Notes: a model not told the origin generated them from the letters alone. A stretch of DNA of 64,000 nucleotides from Dyella_B sp035690825 (GCF_051954575.1 NZ_JBQCHP010000085.1:1-64000), one strand, 5' to 3'; positions 1 to 11,000 are shown, counted from the stretch's first letter. Made by a program: numbers and translations.

Positions 1-804
1 AAGGTGGTCGCCAAGGAAATGCTGCCGGTGCTGGACAAGCCCCTGATCCAGTACGCCGTCGACGAAGCCGTCGATGCCGGGGCCGATACGCTGGTCTTCG
101 TCACCAATCGCTACAAGCACGCCATCGCCGACTACTTCGACAAGGCGTACGAGCTGGAAGCGAAGCTGCAGGAAAAGGGCAAGGACGAACTGCTCGCCCT
201 GGTGCAGGGCACGCTGCCGCGCCACGTGCGTGCCATCTTCGTCACCCAGCCCGAGGCGCTGGGCCTGGGCCACGCAGTGCTGTGCGCCAAACCGGTGGTG
301 GGCGACGAGCCGTTCGGCGTGGTGCTGCCCGACGACCTGATCTGGAACCGCGGCAAGGGCGCCCTGCGCCAGATGGCGGAACTGGCCGAATCCGAATCCG
401 CCGGCGTGATCGCGGTGGAAGAAGTGCCGCACGACCAGACCGACAAATACGGCATCGTCGACGCCGAACCGATCGATGAGCGCAGCGCGCGCATCCGCTA
501 TATGGTCGAAAAGCCCAAGCCGGCCGATGCACCGTCCAACCTGGCCGTAGTCGGCCGTTACGTGCTGCCGGGCCGTATCTTCCAGTTGCTCGAACAGACC
601 AAGCCGGGTGCAGGCGGCGAAATCCAGCTGACCGACGCGATCGAAGCACTGTTGACGGAGCAGGGCAAGGTGCTCGCCTATCGCTTCGAAGGCACCCGTT
701 TCGACTGCGGCAACAAGGCTGGCCTGGTGCGCGCCACCATGCATATGGCGATGCAGGACCCGAGCCTGGCGAAGGTCGTGCGCGAAGTCGCCAAGTCGTA
801 TTGA
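1..804 (+). CDS. galU: UTP-glucose-1-phosphate uridylyltransferase GalU, 5'-truncated by the window edge
   Basis: Catalyses UTP + glucose-1-phosphate to UDP-glucose + PPi in the cytoplasm. The frame is open from the first base, so the start codon and roughly the first 25-30 residues, including the nucleotide-binding G-G-x-G-T-R loop, lie outside the window. What remains is typical GalU: KEMLPVLDKPLIQYAVDEA near the N-terminus (the K-P of the substrate loop), the VVLPDDLIWN segment, VEKPKPADAPSNLAVVGRY, and GGEIQLTDAI toward the C-terminus, followed by FDCGNKAG. Length fits a family member of about 290 residues. UDP-glucose from this enzyme is the donor for the cyclic glucan synthase at 24.4 kb, and pgm at 33.8 kb would supply its glucose-1-phosphate; that link is inferred. 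No terminator was seen, only the palindromic repeat downstream. Confidence 0.96.
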   Translation, partial: KVVAKEMLPVLDKPLIQYAVDEAVDAGADTLVFVTNRYKHAIADYFDKAYELEAKLQEKGKDELLALVQGTLPRHVRAIFVTQPEALGLGHAVLCAKPVVGDEPFGVVLPDDLIWNRGKGALRQMAELAESESAGVIAVEEVPHDQTDKYGIVDAEPIDERSARIRYMVEKPKPADAPSNLAVVGRYVLPGRIFQLLEQTKPGAGGEIQLTDAIEALLTEQGKVLAYRFEGTRFDCGNKAGLVRATMHMAMQDPSLAKVVREVAKSY

Positions 805-846
805 TTTATGCCGAAACATCGTCCCGGCATTCGCTGGGGCGATGAT

Positions 847-922
847 CGTAGGTTGGGGTGCAAACCCCAACATCGCCACGTCTGGTAGATTGCAAATGTT
901 GGGGTTTGCACCCCAATCTACG
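847..922. repeat. Dispersed palindromic repeat, copy 1
   Basis: Two 27-bp arms (847-873 and 896-922) are near-perfect inverted copies around a 22-bp centre. Each arm is itself a hairpin, TTGGGGT-GCAA-ACCCCAA. The same unit recurs at 33746-33819 and, as a diverged version, at 58567-58640. It lies between the convergent ends of galU and the DUF2182 gene, so it could act as a bidirectional terminator or mRNA stabiliser, but the dispersed copies mark it as a REP/BIME-like family. Confidence 0.85.
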
Positions 923-924
923 AG

Positions 925-1683
925 CTAGACGATCAAAACCAATCCCGCACCGATCGCTATGACGCCGATGGCCTGCGCCACCAGCTTGCTTGCCGGCACA
1001 AGCCGTTCCGCCGTAATCGCCGCCGTCACGAACACCATGGCGCGCAGGTCCATCACACCGATCACCAGCTGAATCGCCGTCAAGTTGGTGCAGCTCAAGC
1101 AGCAATGCAGCCCCAGGCACATGCCCTGCCGCCACGCGTTGCCGGTGTGCGCATGCCGCAGTACTTCCCGGCACCGAGCAAGCTGCCGCGCTTTCCAGGG
1201 CGTGAATTGGAATACGCCAGCGACCAGGGCGATCGCGCCAGCTGCCTGCGGTACGACGCGCGCCAAGGCCGGCCACCGCATTTCCACCGCCGCCAGCGTG
1301 ACGCCCAGCGGAAACACGAGCAGGCCGAACACCGTCCATACGAAGAAATAACCCGCACCCATCAGCATGGTGAGCCGTTCCACCTGCACGCCATCGCGCG
1401 CACGCACGGTCTGGCGGTAGCGCTGCAACGCAGGCACCAGGGACGGCAGCATCATTGCGGCCATCATCAGATCCCACATCAGGATGAACGATGCCGCCGC
1501 GCCGCCCCAACTCTGGCCGGGCATGCGCATCCAGGTCATCGACATCGTCCAGCCACCCGGCATCGGCATCGCATCCATGCTGGACATGGATGCGCATCCG
1601 GCGATGGTCAGCACCGCGCTGATGGCGAAAAGCATCGCCGAGGTGGCGAAGAAGGCGCGTTCGGAAGTCTGGGCGGCGATCAT
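925..1683 (-). CDS. DUF2182 integral membrane protein
   Basis: Predicted 252-residue inner-membrane protein of the DUF2182 family (predicted metal-binding membrane protein). The N-terminal segment after the first helix is rich in Met, Trp and Ser (MPMPGGWTMSMTWMRMPGQ), and the LHCCLSCTNL stretch toward the C-terminus gives a clustered His/Cys set of the kind that suggested metal binding for this family. Several hydrophobic helices follow (WDLMMAAMMLPSLVPAL, YFFVWTVFGLLVF and others). The ATG at 1683 is chosen because GAGG lies about 7 bases upstream; an in-frame ATG at 1710 is also possible. It sits 76 bp downstream of the DUF899 gene on the same strand, so the two probably share a transcript. 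The biochemical role is unknown. Confidence 0.85.
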   Translation of the reverse strand: MIAAQTSERAFFATSAMLFAISAVLTIAGCASMSSMDAMPMPGGWTMSMTWMRMPGQSWGGAAASFILMWDLMMAAMMLPSLVPALQRYRQTVRARDGVQVERLTMLMGAGYFFVWTVFGLLVFPLGVTLAAVEMRWPALARVVPQAAGAIALVAGVFQFTPWKARQLARCREVLRHAHTGNAWRQGMCLGLHCCLSCTNLTAIQLVIGVMDLRAMVFVTAAITAERLVPASKLVAQAIGVIAIGAGLVLIV

Positions 1684-1759
1684 GGGAATGCCTCGATGCG
1701 GCAGGGTCATGGGATCGACGAAGCCGGTACCGCGTTTTCGACACCGGCCGGAAAGTGCG

Positions 1760-2527
1760 TCAGCGCTTGCCGTACTCGTCGTGGCGGCGCCACCACACGC
1801 CTGTCTCGTTGCGTCCCTTGGGCGCCCGGTCCAGCCACTGGAACATGCCCCACAGGCCGTCCAGGCCGCGCGCATAGGTGGAATAGCTGTGATAGACAAC
1901 CCCGTCTTCCAGCACGAATGCGCTCATGCCCGGCCGTTCGCGCACGTAGGACAACGCATCCGTTCCGCTTGCGCGCGCGTGATCGATCACCACCTGCGGG
2001 AACTGCGCCGTCTCATCCATCGCGTGGCCGCCGCGCTGGTAGTTGTATTCGTAGTTTCCCTCGCGCTGTTGTTCCTCGGTGATGGAAACGGTGAAATCGA
2101 AATTGAAATCGCCGCCCAGCGAGGACGCCCACGGAAACGTCCATCCCAGACGCTTCTTGTAGGCCTGCAGTTTCCCCAGCGGTGCGCGCGACACGGCCCA
2201 CAGCATCACGTCATGGTTCGCCAGATGTTCGGCAATACCGTTGAAGCCATCGGCGATCGCCGAGCAGGACGGGCAGCCGGCGGCAAAATCAGGTCCGAAC
2301 ATGAAGTGATAGACGAGCAGCTGCGAGCGTCCGCCGAATAGGTCCGCCAGCGAAGCTCCGCCTTCATCGGTATCGAAGCGATAACCCTTGTTGACTGGCA
2401 CCCACGGCAGTTCCTGTCGCTGGCGCGCCAGCTCGTCGCTGCGATGGGTGAGTTCCTTCTCCCCCTTGAGCAGTTCCAGCCTCGCTTCCAGCCATTGTTC
2501 GCGTGTTCCAACCGTATGCGTGGTCAT
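1760..2527 (-). CDS. DUF899 thioredoxin-like family protein
   Basis: 255-residue soluble protein of the DUF899 (thioredoxin-fold) family. Recognised by the RQELPWVPVNKGYRFDT motif, LLVYHFMFGPDF followed by GCPSCSAIADGF (the C-x-x-C-like CPSC in the thioredoxin active-site position), and the C-terminal YARGLDGLWGMFQWLDRAPKGR with WWRRHDEY. The start at 2527 is supported by GGAGG 8-9 bases upstream. Conserved family members are often annotated as putative dithiol-disulfide oxidoreductases; the reaction and partner are not established. It is the first gene of a probable two-gene operon with the DUF2182 membrane protein and is divergent from the HTH protein at 2622, which may be its regulator. 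The open frame extends far upstream to 3745, but that portion is antisense to the HTH gene and lacks family similarity. Confidence 0.9.
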   Translation of the reverse strand: MTTHTVGTREQWLEARLELLKGEKELTHRSDELARQRQELPWVPVNKGYRFDTDEGGASLADLFGGRSQLLVYHFMFGPDFAAGCPSCSAIADGFNGIAEHLANHDVMLWAVSRAPLGKLQAYKKRLGWTFPWASSLGGDFNFDFTVSITEEQQREGNYEYNYQRGGHAMDETAQFPQVVIDHARASGTDALSYVRERPGMSAFVLEDGVVYHSYSTYARGLDGLWGMFQWLDRAPKGRNETGVWWRRHDEYGKR

Positions 2528-2621
2528 GATCGTTCCTCCGTTCGTGAAATAGCGGGTGTCTAACCGTGGGATATAGTTGACGCTTAGGCTCCGAACGGGT
2601 GGGAGTGACAAGTGTGGCGCG

Positions 2622-3848
2622 ATGGCTATGGACTCCCTGATCACCGCCGCGGCGCGCGCACTTGCCGCCGGTGATCCGCTTGGCGCGCTGAAGCGGGTCG
2701 CCTTGCGCGAAGATGCGCCCAGCCTCGCGCTGCGCGGCATCGCCATGGCGCAGCTCGGCGACCTGGCTCGGGCCAAGGCGCTCTTGCGCAAGGCAGCGCG
2801 CGGATTCGGTCCCAAAGAGGCAGTGGCCCGGGCGAGGTGCATCGTGGCCGAGGCGGAAATCGCGCTGGTCTCGCGCGAACTGGGCTGGCCTGCGAAGGCG
2901 CTCGAAGCCGCACGTGCAACGCTTGAAATGCATGGCGATCGCGTCAACGCCGCACACGCGCGGAATATCGAGGTTCGCCGTCTGCTCCTGCTCGGCCGTC
3001 TAGACGACGCCGAACACATGCTGGCCGAACTCGACCCCACGCCATTCCCACCCGCGTCGCGGGCCGCGCACGAACTGGTCGTGGCAGGCATCGCGATCCG
3101 CCGTCTGCAAACCCAACGGGCACGCGCTGCGCTCGACCGGGCCGCGCACGCGGCGCATGTGGCGCGCATCCCCGCGTTGATGGCGGAGGTCGAAAGCGCC
3201 GCGCACGTACTGAACGCACCCGCCGCACGCCTGATCGCACGCGGCGAAGAACGTCTGCTGCGGCTGGATGAGGTCGAAGCGTTGCTGACTTCGCCGGCGT
3301 TCGTGGTGGATGCATGCCGCCATGTGATCCATGAGGCAGGTAAGGCGATTTCGCTTGCCACGCGTCCGGTCCTGTTCACGCTTGCGCGGCTCATGGCTGA
3401 AGCCTGGCCTGCCGATGTACCGAGAAGCATGCTTGTCGCGCACGCCTTTCGCGCCAGGCACGCCGATGAATCGCACCGTGCGCGCTTGCGTGTCGAAGTC
3501 GGGCGACTGCGTGCGATGCTGCGAACGGTGGCGGAAGTAAGCGCGACGGAACGAGGCTTTGCGCTGACGCCACGCCACGCACGCGAGGTGGTCGTGCTGG
3601 CGCCGTCCGTCGAAGACCGGCATGCGGCCGTGCTCGCCTTGCTCGCCGACGGCGAGGCATGGTCGAGTTCGGCCTTGTCGATGGCGCTGGGTGCTAGCCC
3701 ACGCACGGTGCAGCGAGCGCTCGATGCGCTGGCGGCAAGCGGCAAGGTGCAAGCGATCGGCCGCGGCCCTGCGCGTCGCTGGATGACGCCGCCGGTACCG
3801 GGTTTTCCGTCGATTTTGTTACTCCCAGGCCCGTTGCCGGGTGACTAG
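2622..3848 (+). CDS. Helical-repeat protein with C-terminal winged helix-turn-helix, putative regulator
   Basis: About 408 residues. The first two thirds are Ala/Arg-rich alpha-helical repeats resembling TPR-like hairpins (AMAQLGDLARAKALLRKAARGFG, ARATLEMHGDRVNAAHARNIEVRRLLL). The C-terminus carries a plausible winged HTH: RHAAVLALLADGEAWSSSAL, then ALGASPRTVQRALDALAASGKV and GRGPARRW, where SPRTVQRALD is the recognition helix. Position, divergent from the DUF899-DUF2182 pair with 94 bp between, suggests it controls them; that is inference. The start is uncertain: ATG codons at 2622 and 2628 have no well-spaced Shine-Dalgarno (GGGAG lies about 16 bases upstream), and a TTG at 2577 is in frame. 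The stop codon TAG at 3846-3848 is part of the CTAG duplicated by the adjacent element, so the native C-terminus may have been altered by that insertion. Confidence 0.75.
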   Translation: MAMDSLITAAARALAAGDPLGALKRVALREDAPSLALRGIAMAQLGDLARAKALLRKAARGFGPKEAVARARCIVAEAEIALVSRELGWPAKALEAARATLEMHGDRVNAAHARNIEVRRLLLLGRLDDAEHMLAELDPTPFPPASRAAHELVVAGIAIRRLQTQRARAALDRAAHAAHVARIPALMAEVESAAHVLNAPAARLIARGEERLLRLDEVEALLTSPAFVVDACRHVIHEAGKAISLATRPVLFTLARLMAEAWPADVPRSMLVAHAFRARHADESHRARLRVEVGRLRAMLRTVAEVSATERGFALTPRHAREVVVLAPSVEDRHAAVLALLADGEAWSSSALSMALGASPRTVQRALDALAASGKVQAIGRGPARRWMTPPVPGFPSILLLPGPLPGD

Positions 3849-4115
3849 GGCCTGTTCGCACTATTGGCGTGGCCCGCGCGGGGAGCTTGTTGCCCGCCAG
3901 GAAAGGAAGAGCGAGGGTGTGTTCGTCGGAACACGACTGAGCGATGACGCGGCATGGCGCGCAAACAGACCCGGCCCTTCGGGTTGTCGTTGAGTGGCCG
4001 TCATGCGGCAGCGCGCGGCTTGCCTTGGCAGCCAGCCAAGGCTGCGCCACGCACTACCACCTGACAGCCACTCAATGACAACGCGGGCTACGCCAATAGT
4101 GCGAACAGGCCCTAG
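3845..4115. mobile_element. MITE-like nonautonomous element flanked by CTAG direct repeats
   Basis: A 263-bp noncoding block (3849-4111) has terminal inverted repeats of about 30 bp with one mismatch; the outer ends read GGCCTGTTCGCACTATTGGC and its complement. CTAG occurs immediately outside both ends (3845-3848 and 4112-4115), as expected for the 4-bp YTAR duplications of part of the IS5 family. A second inverted pair lies inside (TGTCGTTGAGTGGC near 3985 and its near-complement near 4070). The terminus matches 12 of 15 bases with the end of the IS5-type transposase remnant at 21671, which also abuts CTAG. A right-end-like fragment GAACAGGCC-CTAG is present at 18282-18294. No coding frame inside is convincing. 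Confidence 0.75.
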
Positions 4116-4147
4116 GATGGCGATCACCGACTGACCAGGACAGAACC

Positions 4148-4780
4148 ATGAAACGATCCGCAGCCCAGATTCTGCGCGAGTACGGCCCCTTTCCCGGCGT
4201 CGACCAGGTCGGAGGCGTGACCTACGATGGCCAACAAGTCTGGTTTGCCGCCGGCGACAAGCTCAACGCCCTCGATCCAGCGACCGGGAACATGCAGCGC
4301 TCGATCGACATCGCCGCACATGCGGGCACGGCGTTCGATGGCCAGCATCTGTTTCAGATCACCGAAGATCGCATCCATAAAATCGATCCGGCCACCGGCC
4401 AGGTGCTCGCCACCATTCCAGCGCCCGGAGGCGGCGGCGATTCAGGGCTCGCCTGGGCCGAAGGGTCGCTATGGGTAGGTGAATACCGAGCCCGCAAAAT
4501 CCACCAGATCGATCCCGAAACCGGAGCAATTCTTCGCACCATCGAATCGAACCGTTTCGTCACTGGCGTCACCTGGATCGACGGCGAGCTCTGGCATGCC
4601 ACGTGGGAAGGCGATGAGAGCGACGTGCGGCGGATCGATCCGCAAACGGGTGAAGTGCTGGAGCGATTGGATATGCCGCCTGGCATAGGCGTATCGGGGC
4701 TCGAATCCGATAAGGAGGGGCGGTTCTTTTGTGGGGGTGGTAAGAGCGGGAAGATAAGAGCTGTTTTGCGGCCAAAGTAA
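4148..4780 (+). CDS. Small beta-propeller protein (YncE/Vgb-like)
   Basis: 210 residues built of repeated propeller blades: DGQQVWFAAGDKLNALDPATG, DGQHLFQITEDRIHKIDPATGQ, EGSLWVGEYRARKIHQIDPETG and DGELWHATWEGDESDVRRIDPQTG. The recurring I/L-D-P-x-T-G turn is the signature of PQQ/YVTN-type and glutamine cyclotransferase-like propellers. There is no clear signal peptide, so a cytoplasmic location is likely. With only about four to five blades it is short for a complete propeller and may dimerise or be degenerate. An AGGACAG sequence precedes the ATG at 4148. It stands alone between the MITE-like element and the alpha-2-macroglobulin gene; the substrate is unknown. Confidence 0.8.
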   Translation: MKRSAAQILREYGPFPGVDQVGGVTYDGQQVWFAAGDKLNALDPATGNMQRSIDIAAHAGTAFDGQHLFQITEDRIHKIDPATGQVLATIPAPGGGGDSGLAWAEGSLWVGEYRARKIHQIDPETGAILRTIESNRFVTGVTWIDGELWHATWEGDESDVRRIDPQTGEVLERLDMPPGIGVSGLESDKEGRFFCGGGKSGKIRAVLRPK

Positions 4781-5054
4781 AGCGTCGGTGCGAGCAGGTT
4801 GCTGGTGTCGCCTAGCGTAGTGGCTTATAGAACTTTCTGAGCGAGCCCCACAGCACTTCGCCATCCTTCTGCCCTTACGCTTCCACTCATGCCAGAATTG
4901 CGGCGGCGCTCTGCCATGATTCCTTGGCAGTATGCACATGGGGAATTCCATTCGTAGCCGTTCATGCCATCCGGCCTGAGCCTCCCTGTAGCTGTGCGAA
5001 CGCCACGGCAAGTATTGCCGTGGACCATTAACGGATTGAACTTCGGAAAGCATT

Positions 5055-8000
5055 ATGGATTTGCTGCGTTTTCTGCTTCTGTTGCCGGTACGGCTGCTGC
5101 GTGGCGTATTGAGCGCGCTGGGATGGATGTTGCGCCCATTGCTTGGCCAGGTGAGCTGGTCTGCGCCGGGCTGGATGCTCGCCGCGCGGCGGCGTCCCCT
5201 GCATACGCTGGGCGTGATGGCGGCCAGCCTGGCGGTGATTGCCGGTGGCTGGTTCGGCTGGCATTGGTACAAGCATCGGCCACGGCCCCACGAACCGGTG
5301 CGCATCACCTGGAAGGTCGAAGCGCCGGACGTTACGGACTACAGCAAGCTGCCGATCACGATCCACCCGTTGGAGATCGCGTTTTCGGCCTCCGCCGCGC
5401 CGATCGAGCTGGTCGGCAAGCCAGTGACCGACGGCATCGTCATGCAGCCGCAGACGAGCGGCCAGTGGACCTGGGTGGACGACAAGACGCTGCGCTTTAC
5501 GCCGGCCGCCGACTGGCCGATCGGGCAGCACTACAAGATTCGCTTCGACATTCCCAAAGCCTTCGCCCATCACGTGCTGATGGCCGATGACCATTTCGAG
5601 TTCGACATACAGCCGTTCAAGGCCGTGCTGGGCAAGGGCGAGTTCTACCAGGATCCACAGGACCCCACCGCCAAGAAAACCATCATTCCGGTCGACTTCA
5701 ATTATCCGGTCGACCCGGCGCAACTGGAAAAGCGCATTGCGCTGAGCCTGGCCGGGCAGGGCGATCGCTCCTCGACGCCGTTGAAGTACAGCGTTACCTA
5801 CGACCAATACAAGCTGCGCGCATGGATCCACTCGCAACCGCTGGACCTGCCGCGCGACGATGGCGCGGTGGCGCTCACGCTCGACAGCGGCGTGCGCAGT
5901 GCGCGCGGCGGCAACGGCACCGAGGCCGAATTGAAGACCAGCGTGCGCGTGCCGGGCTTATACAGCCTCACTGTGGACGACGTGAGCCCGACCCTGGTCG
6001 ACAACGATAAATACGAGCCCGAGCAGGTGCTGGTGGTCAACCTGAGCGGCGCCGTGCGCGACAGCGACCTGGCCTCGCTGGTGCACGCCTGGGTATTGCC
6101 GGAGCGCAATCCGAACGCCGAGCGCAGCGACGAGGAAGGCAGCCAGGACGGTGAGAACAATGAAGAACCGGCCGCCTACGACTGGAGTGCCGGCGAAGTC
6201 GGCGAGGACGTGCTGCGCAAATCGCAGAAGCTTCCGCTGGAAGTGGTGCCGACCGAAAACGACTACCAGGCGCTGCAGAGCTTCAAGTTCCACGCCAATC
6301 CGCGCCAGCGCATCTATGTGCGCGTAGAGAAAGGGCTGAAATCCTTCGGCGGCTACGTGCTCGGCAAACCGGCGAGCGCGGTCGTCACCGTGCCGGATTA
6401 TCCGAAGCTGCTGCGCTTCATGGCCGACGGCTCGCTGCTTTCGTTGAGCGGCAGCAAGCGCGTCTCGGTGGTGTCGCGCAACATGGCCGGCATGCGCCTG
6501 CAGATCGGCCGCGTGCTGCCGGATCAGTTGCAACACCTGGTCAGCCTCAACCAGGGCGACTACAAGCATCCGCAACTGCCTTACGACTTTACCGAAGAAC
6601 ACATCGTCGACCGCTTCGAACTCAAGCGTGCATTCCCCGCCGGCGATCCGGCCCATGCGCATTACGAGGGCGTGGACCTCGGGCAGTATCTGCAGTCCGG
6701 CAAGCGTGGCGTGTTCCTGCTGCATCTGTACGATTTCGATCCGGCGCAGGCCAAGAAGCAGGCCGAGCAGGAAGCCAAGGCGAAAGCGCGCGCGAAGCAG
6801 GGCATCGCACCGCCGCCGCCCGGTGCGCAGCCTGATCCGGAGCCCGATACGTCGGCGGCAACTTCCAGCGATACGCCCAGCGATGAAAGCGGCAATGGCG
6901 AAGAAGAAGGCGGTCCTTCCGCGCAGGACAGCCGCCTGATCGTGGTCACGGACCTCGGCATGCTGGTGAAGCATGCGCTTGACGGCAGCGAGGACGTGTT
7001 CGTGCAATCGATCCGCACCGGCCAGCCGGTGGCGGGCGCGAACGTCTCCGTGTTGGCGGTGAACGGCCAGACGCTGTTCGCGCAGGACACCGGCGCCGAT
7101 GGCGTGGTGCATTTCCCCACCTTCAAGGGCCTGGATCGCGAGAAGCGTCCGGCGCTGTTCGTGGTGAAGAAGGCGGATGATCTATCGTTCCTGCCGATCG
7201 GCGGCGCCGACCGACAGCTCGACTACTCGCGCTTCGACATCGGCGGCGAAGCCAGCGCAGTCAATCCGGGCACCTTGTCGGCGTATCTGTTCTCCGATCG
7301 CGGCATCTATCGTCCGGGCGATGAGATGCACATCGGCCTGATCGTGCGCGCCGCCAGCTGGCTGCGCAACGTCGCCGGCATTCCGCTGCAGGCCGAAGTG
7401 GTCGATCCGCGCGGCGTTACGGTGAAGCAATTGCCGTTGAAGATGGACGATTCCGGCTTCGGCGAGCTGAGCTACACGCCGGCCGAAACCGCGCCGACCG
7501 GCACCTGGACGATCAACCTCTACATCGTGCGCGACGGCAAAGCCGACACGCAGATCGGCAACACCACCGTACAGGTGAAGGAATTCCAGCCCGACCGTAT
7601 GAAGGTGACGGCGAAGCTGTCCAGCCAGGTTGCCGAAGGCTGGGTGAAACCTACCGGGCTCAAGGGCCTGGTCGATGCGCAGAACCTGTTCGGCACGCCG
7701 GCGGCAGATCGCCGCGTCGAAGCCTCGCTGACGTTGCGTCCGGCATGGCCGTCCTTCCGTAGCTGGCCCGATTACCACTTCTACGACGTCCATCGCGCCA
7801 AGGACGGTTACGACGAAAACCTGCAGGACGGCCAGACCGACGACAAAGGCCACGCCGAATTCGATCTGGACCTCAAGAAATACGCCGACGCGACCTATCA
7901 GCTGTATTTCCTGGTCAAGGCGCACGAGCCCGAAGGTGGCCGCAGCGTGGCCGCCGCCACGCAAACGCTGGTGTCGAGCAACGATTGGCTGGTCGGCTAT

Positions 8001-11000
8001 CGCAGCGACGACGCGCTCGATTACGTCAGCCGCAACGCCGTGCGCAAAGTGCACCTGGTGGCGATCGACAACCAGGCCAAGTCGATCAAGCTGGACGGAC
8101 TCAAGGCGCAATTGATCGAACGTCGTTATGTGTCCGTGCTGACCAAGCAGGATTCGGGCGTCTACAAGTACGAATCCAAGCTCAAGGAAATCCAGCTCAG
8201 CGAGCAGCCGCTGAGCATTCCAGCCGGAGGGTTCGATTACATCCTGCCCACCGACAAACCCGGCAACTACGCGCTGGTGATCCTGCGCGGCAGCGATCGG
8301 GTGGAAGTGAACCGCGTGGGCTACTCGGTGGCGGGCGACGCGAACCTTTCGCGCTCGCTCGACCGCAATGCGGAACTGCAGCTCAATCTGGAAAAGGCCG
8401 ATTACAACCCCGGCGACACCATCAACATTTCCATCCGAGCACCGTATGCGGGCAGCGGCCTGATCACCATCGAGCGCGACAAGGTGTATGCGCACGCCTG
8501 GTTCCATGCCGATACCACCAGCTCGGTGCAGCAGATCACGCTGCCGAAGGATTTCGAAGGCAACGGCTATATCAACGTGCAGTTCATCCGCGATCCGTCG
8601 TCGGATGAAATCTTCATGAGCCCGCTAAGCTACGGTGTGGTGCCGTTCTCGGTGAACCTGGATGCACGCCGCGATGTGCTCAAGGTGGATTCGCCCGACG
8701 TGGTGAAACCGGGCGATACCGTCACCTTCAAGCTGCATGCGGAGCATCCGGCCAAGGCGGTGGTGTTTGCGGTGGATGAAGGCATCCTGCAGGTGGCGCG
8801 CTACAAGCTGGGCGATCCGCTGAAGTTCTTCTTCCGCAAGAAGATGCTGGAAGTGCAGACCTCGCAGATCCTCGACCTGATCCTGCCAGATTTCGAAAAG
8901 CTGATGGCCTTGTCGGCAGCGCCCGGCGGTGACGCCGATGCGGCGATCGGACGCCAGCTCAATCCGTTCAAGCGCAAGCGCGACAAGCCGGTGGTGTTCT
9001 GGTCGGGCATCGTCGATGTCGATGGCGACAAGGACTTCACCTACACCGTGCCCGATTACTTCAACGGCAAGCTGCGCGTGATGGCGGTGGCGGTATCGCC
9101 GGATCGCGTCGGCACCTTTGAAGGCGCAACCACGGTACGCGGCGATTTCGTGCTTTCACTCAACGCACCGACCACGCTTGCGCCGGGTGACGAAACCGAA
9201 GTGAGCGTCGGCGTGGCGAACAACCTCACCGGCCTGGGCGGCAAGCCGGTGCCGGTGGCGGTCACGCTGCAAACCGGACCGCAACTGCAAGTGGTCGGTG
9301 CGGCCACGCAGAACGTGAGCCTGGCCCAGATGCATGAAGGCGTGGTGAAGTTCCGCGTCAAGGCCACCGACAAACTCGGCTCCGGCCATCTCGCTTTCAC
9401 TGCAGCATATGCCGGCAAATCCGCGCGCCAGGCAGTGGATGTGTCGGTGCGACCGGCAGCGGCGTATCGTACCCAGGTCGATGTCGGCCAGGTATTCACG
9501 CGCAGCCAGTCGGAACTGTCGCCGCTGCGGCAGATGTTCGATGCGTACGCGGCGCGCGATGCGGCAATCTCACCGTTGCCGATCGTGCTGGCGCAGGGCA
9601 TCACCAGCTACCTGGTGAACTACCAGCACTATTGCAGCGAGCAGGTGGTGAGCATGGCGATGCCGCGCCTGATCGTGGCCAAGTGGCCGCAGGTGCCGGT
9701 GTTCGCACATGCGCTGCAACCGGCCTTCGGCGGCGAAGACGCCAAGAAGATCAGCAACGAGGAGGCCATCACCAAGCTGCTGGACGTGCTGCATGCACGC
9801 CAGAACAGCGAAGGCGGTTTCGGCCTTTGGGTGGCCACGCCCGATTCGGAGCCGTTCGTATCGGCCTATGCGATGAACTTCATGCTGGAGGCACGCGATC
9901 GTGGCACCGTCGTGCCGCAGGACATGCTCGATGCCGGCAACAAATACCTGCAGCAGTTGGCCGCCAACGATGGCATGGATTCGCTGGATCAACTGCGCCA
10001 GCGCGCCTATGCCGCGTATCTGCTGACGCGCCAGGGCAACGTCACCACCAACGCGCTGGCGTCGATCCAGAAGCGCCTGCAGGAAGCGTATCCGAAGGTG
10101 TGGAAGAACGACCTGGCCGCGGCATGGCTGGCCGCTTCCTACAAGCTGCTCAAACAGGACGACGAAGCCAATCGCCTGATGGCGGGCCCCGAGCAGGTGC
10201 TGACGCGCTCGAAGCAGGACGACAAGTTCGTCTACAGCTACTACTACGATCCGCTGGTGCGCGATGCGAGCGTGCTGTACCTGTTGTCGCGGCACTTCCC
10301 GGAGCGCGCAAAAGCGCTGCCGGCGCGCGTGTTCGAAAACATTGCCTGGCCGTTGGCGCACGACAACTACAATACCTTGTCGTCGTCGATGACGATCCTG
10401 GCGCTGGACAGTTACGCCGGCCAGAACGGCGCCGAGCTGGACAAGCTGGGCATCCAGGAAGTGCATGCCGACGGCAGCACCAAGACCATCTCCAGCGTGC
10501 AGGGCAACCTGCTGCAGGCCGGTAGCTGGGACGCGGCGGCGACCAAGCTGCGCTTCCTCAACCAGAGCGACCTGCCGGCCTGGCGCGTGGCCAGCCAGAG
10601 CGGCTACGACCGCGTGCAGCCGGACAAGGCGATCGCCAACGGCATCGAGATCATTCGCGAGTACACCGATGCGCAAGGCAAGCCGCTGGACGCGATCACC
10701 TTGGGCGAAGAGATCGACGTGCACGTGAAGATCCGTGCCACCGGCAGCGATGCGGTCGGCAACGTGGCGATCGTGGACCTGCTGCCCGGCGGTTTCGAAC
10801 CGGTGATCGAACCGCCGCCCGCGGTCAGCGCACCGCAGAGCGATGACGCTTCCAGCGACAACGCAAACGGCGACAGCAACGCCAGTCCACCACAGGCATG
10901 GCGTTCGCCGATCGGCCTGGGGATCTCGACCTGGCAGCCGGAATACGCGGATATCCGCGAGGATCGCGTGGTGATCTACGGCGAGGCGACGCCGGACGTG

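Noticed and set aside
2528..3745. Long upstream extension of the DUF899 frame
   Set aside because: The sequence is Ser/Arg/Ala-rich, antisense to the HTH gene, and a good ribosome-binding site marks the start at 2527.
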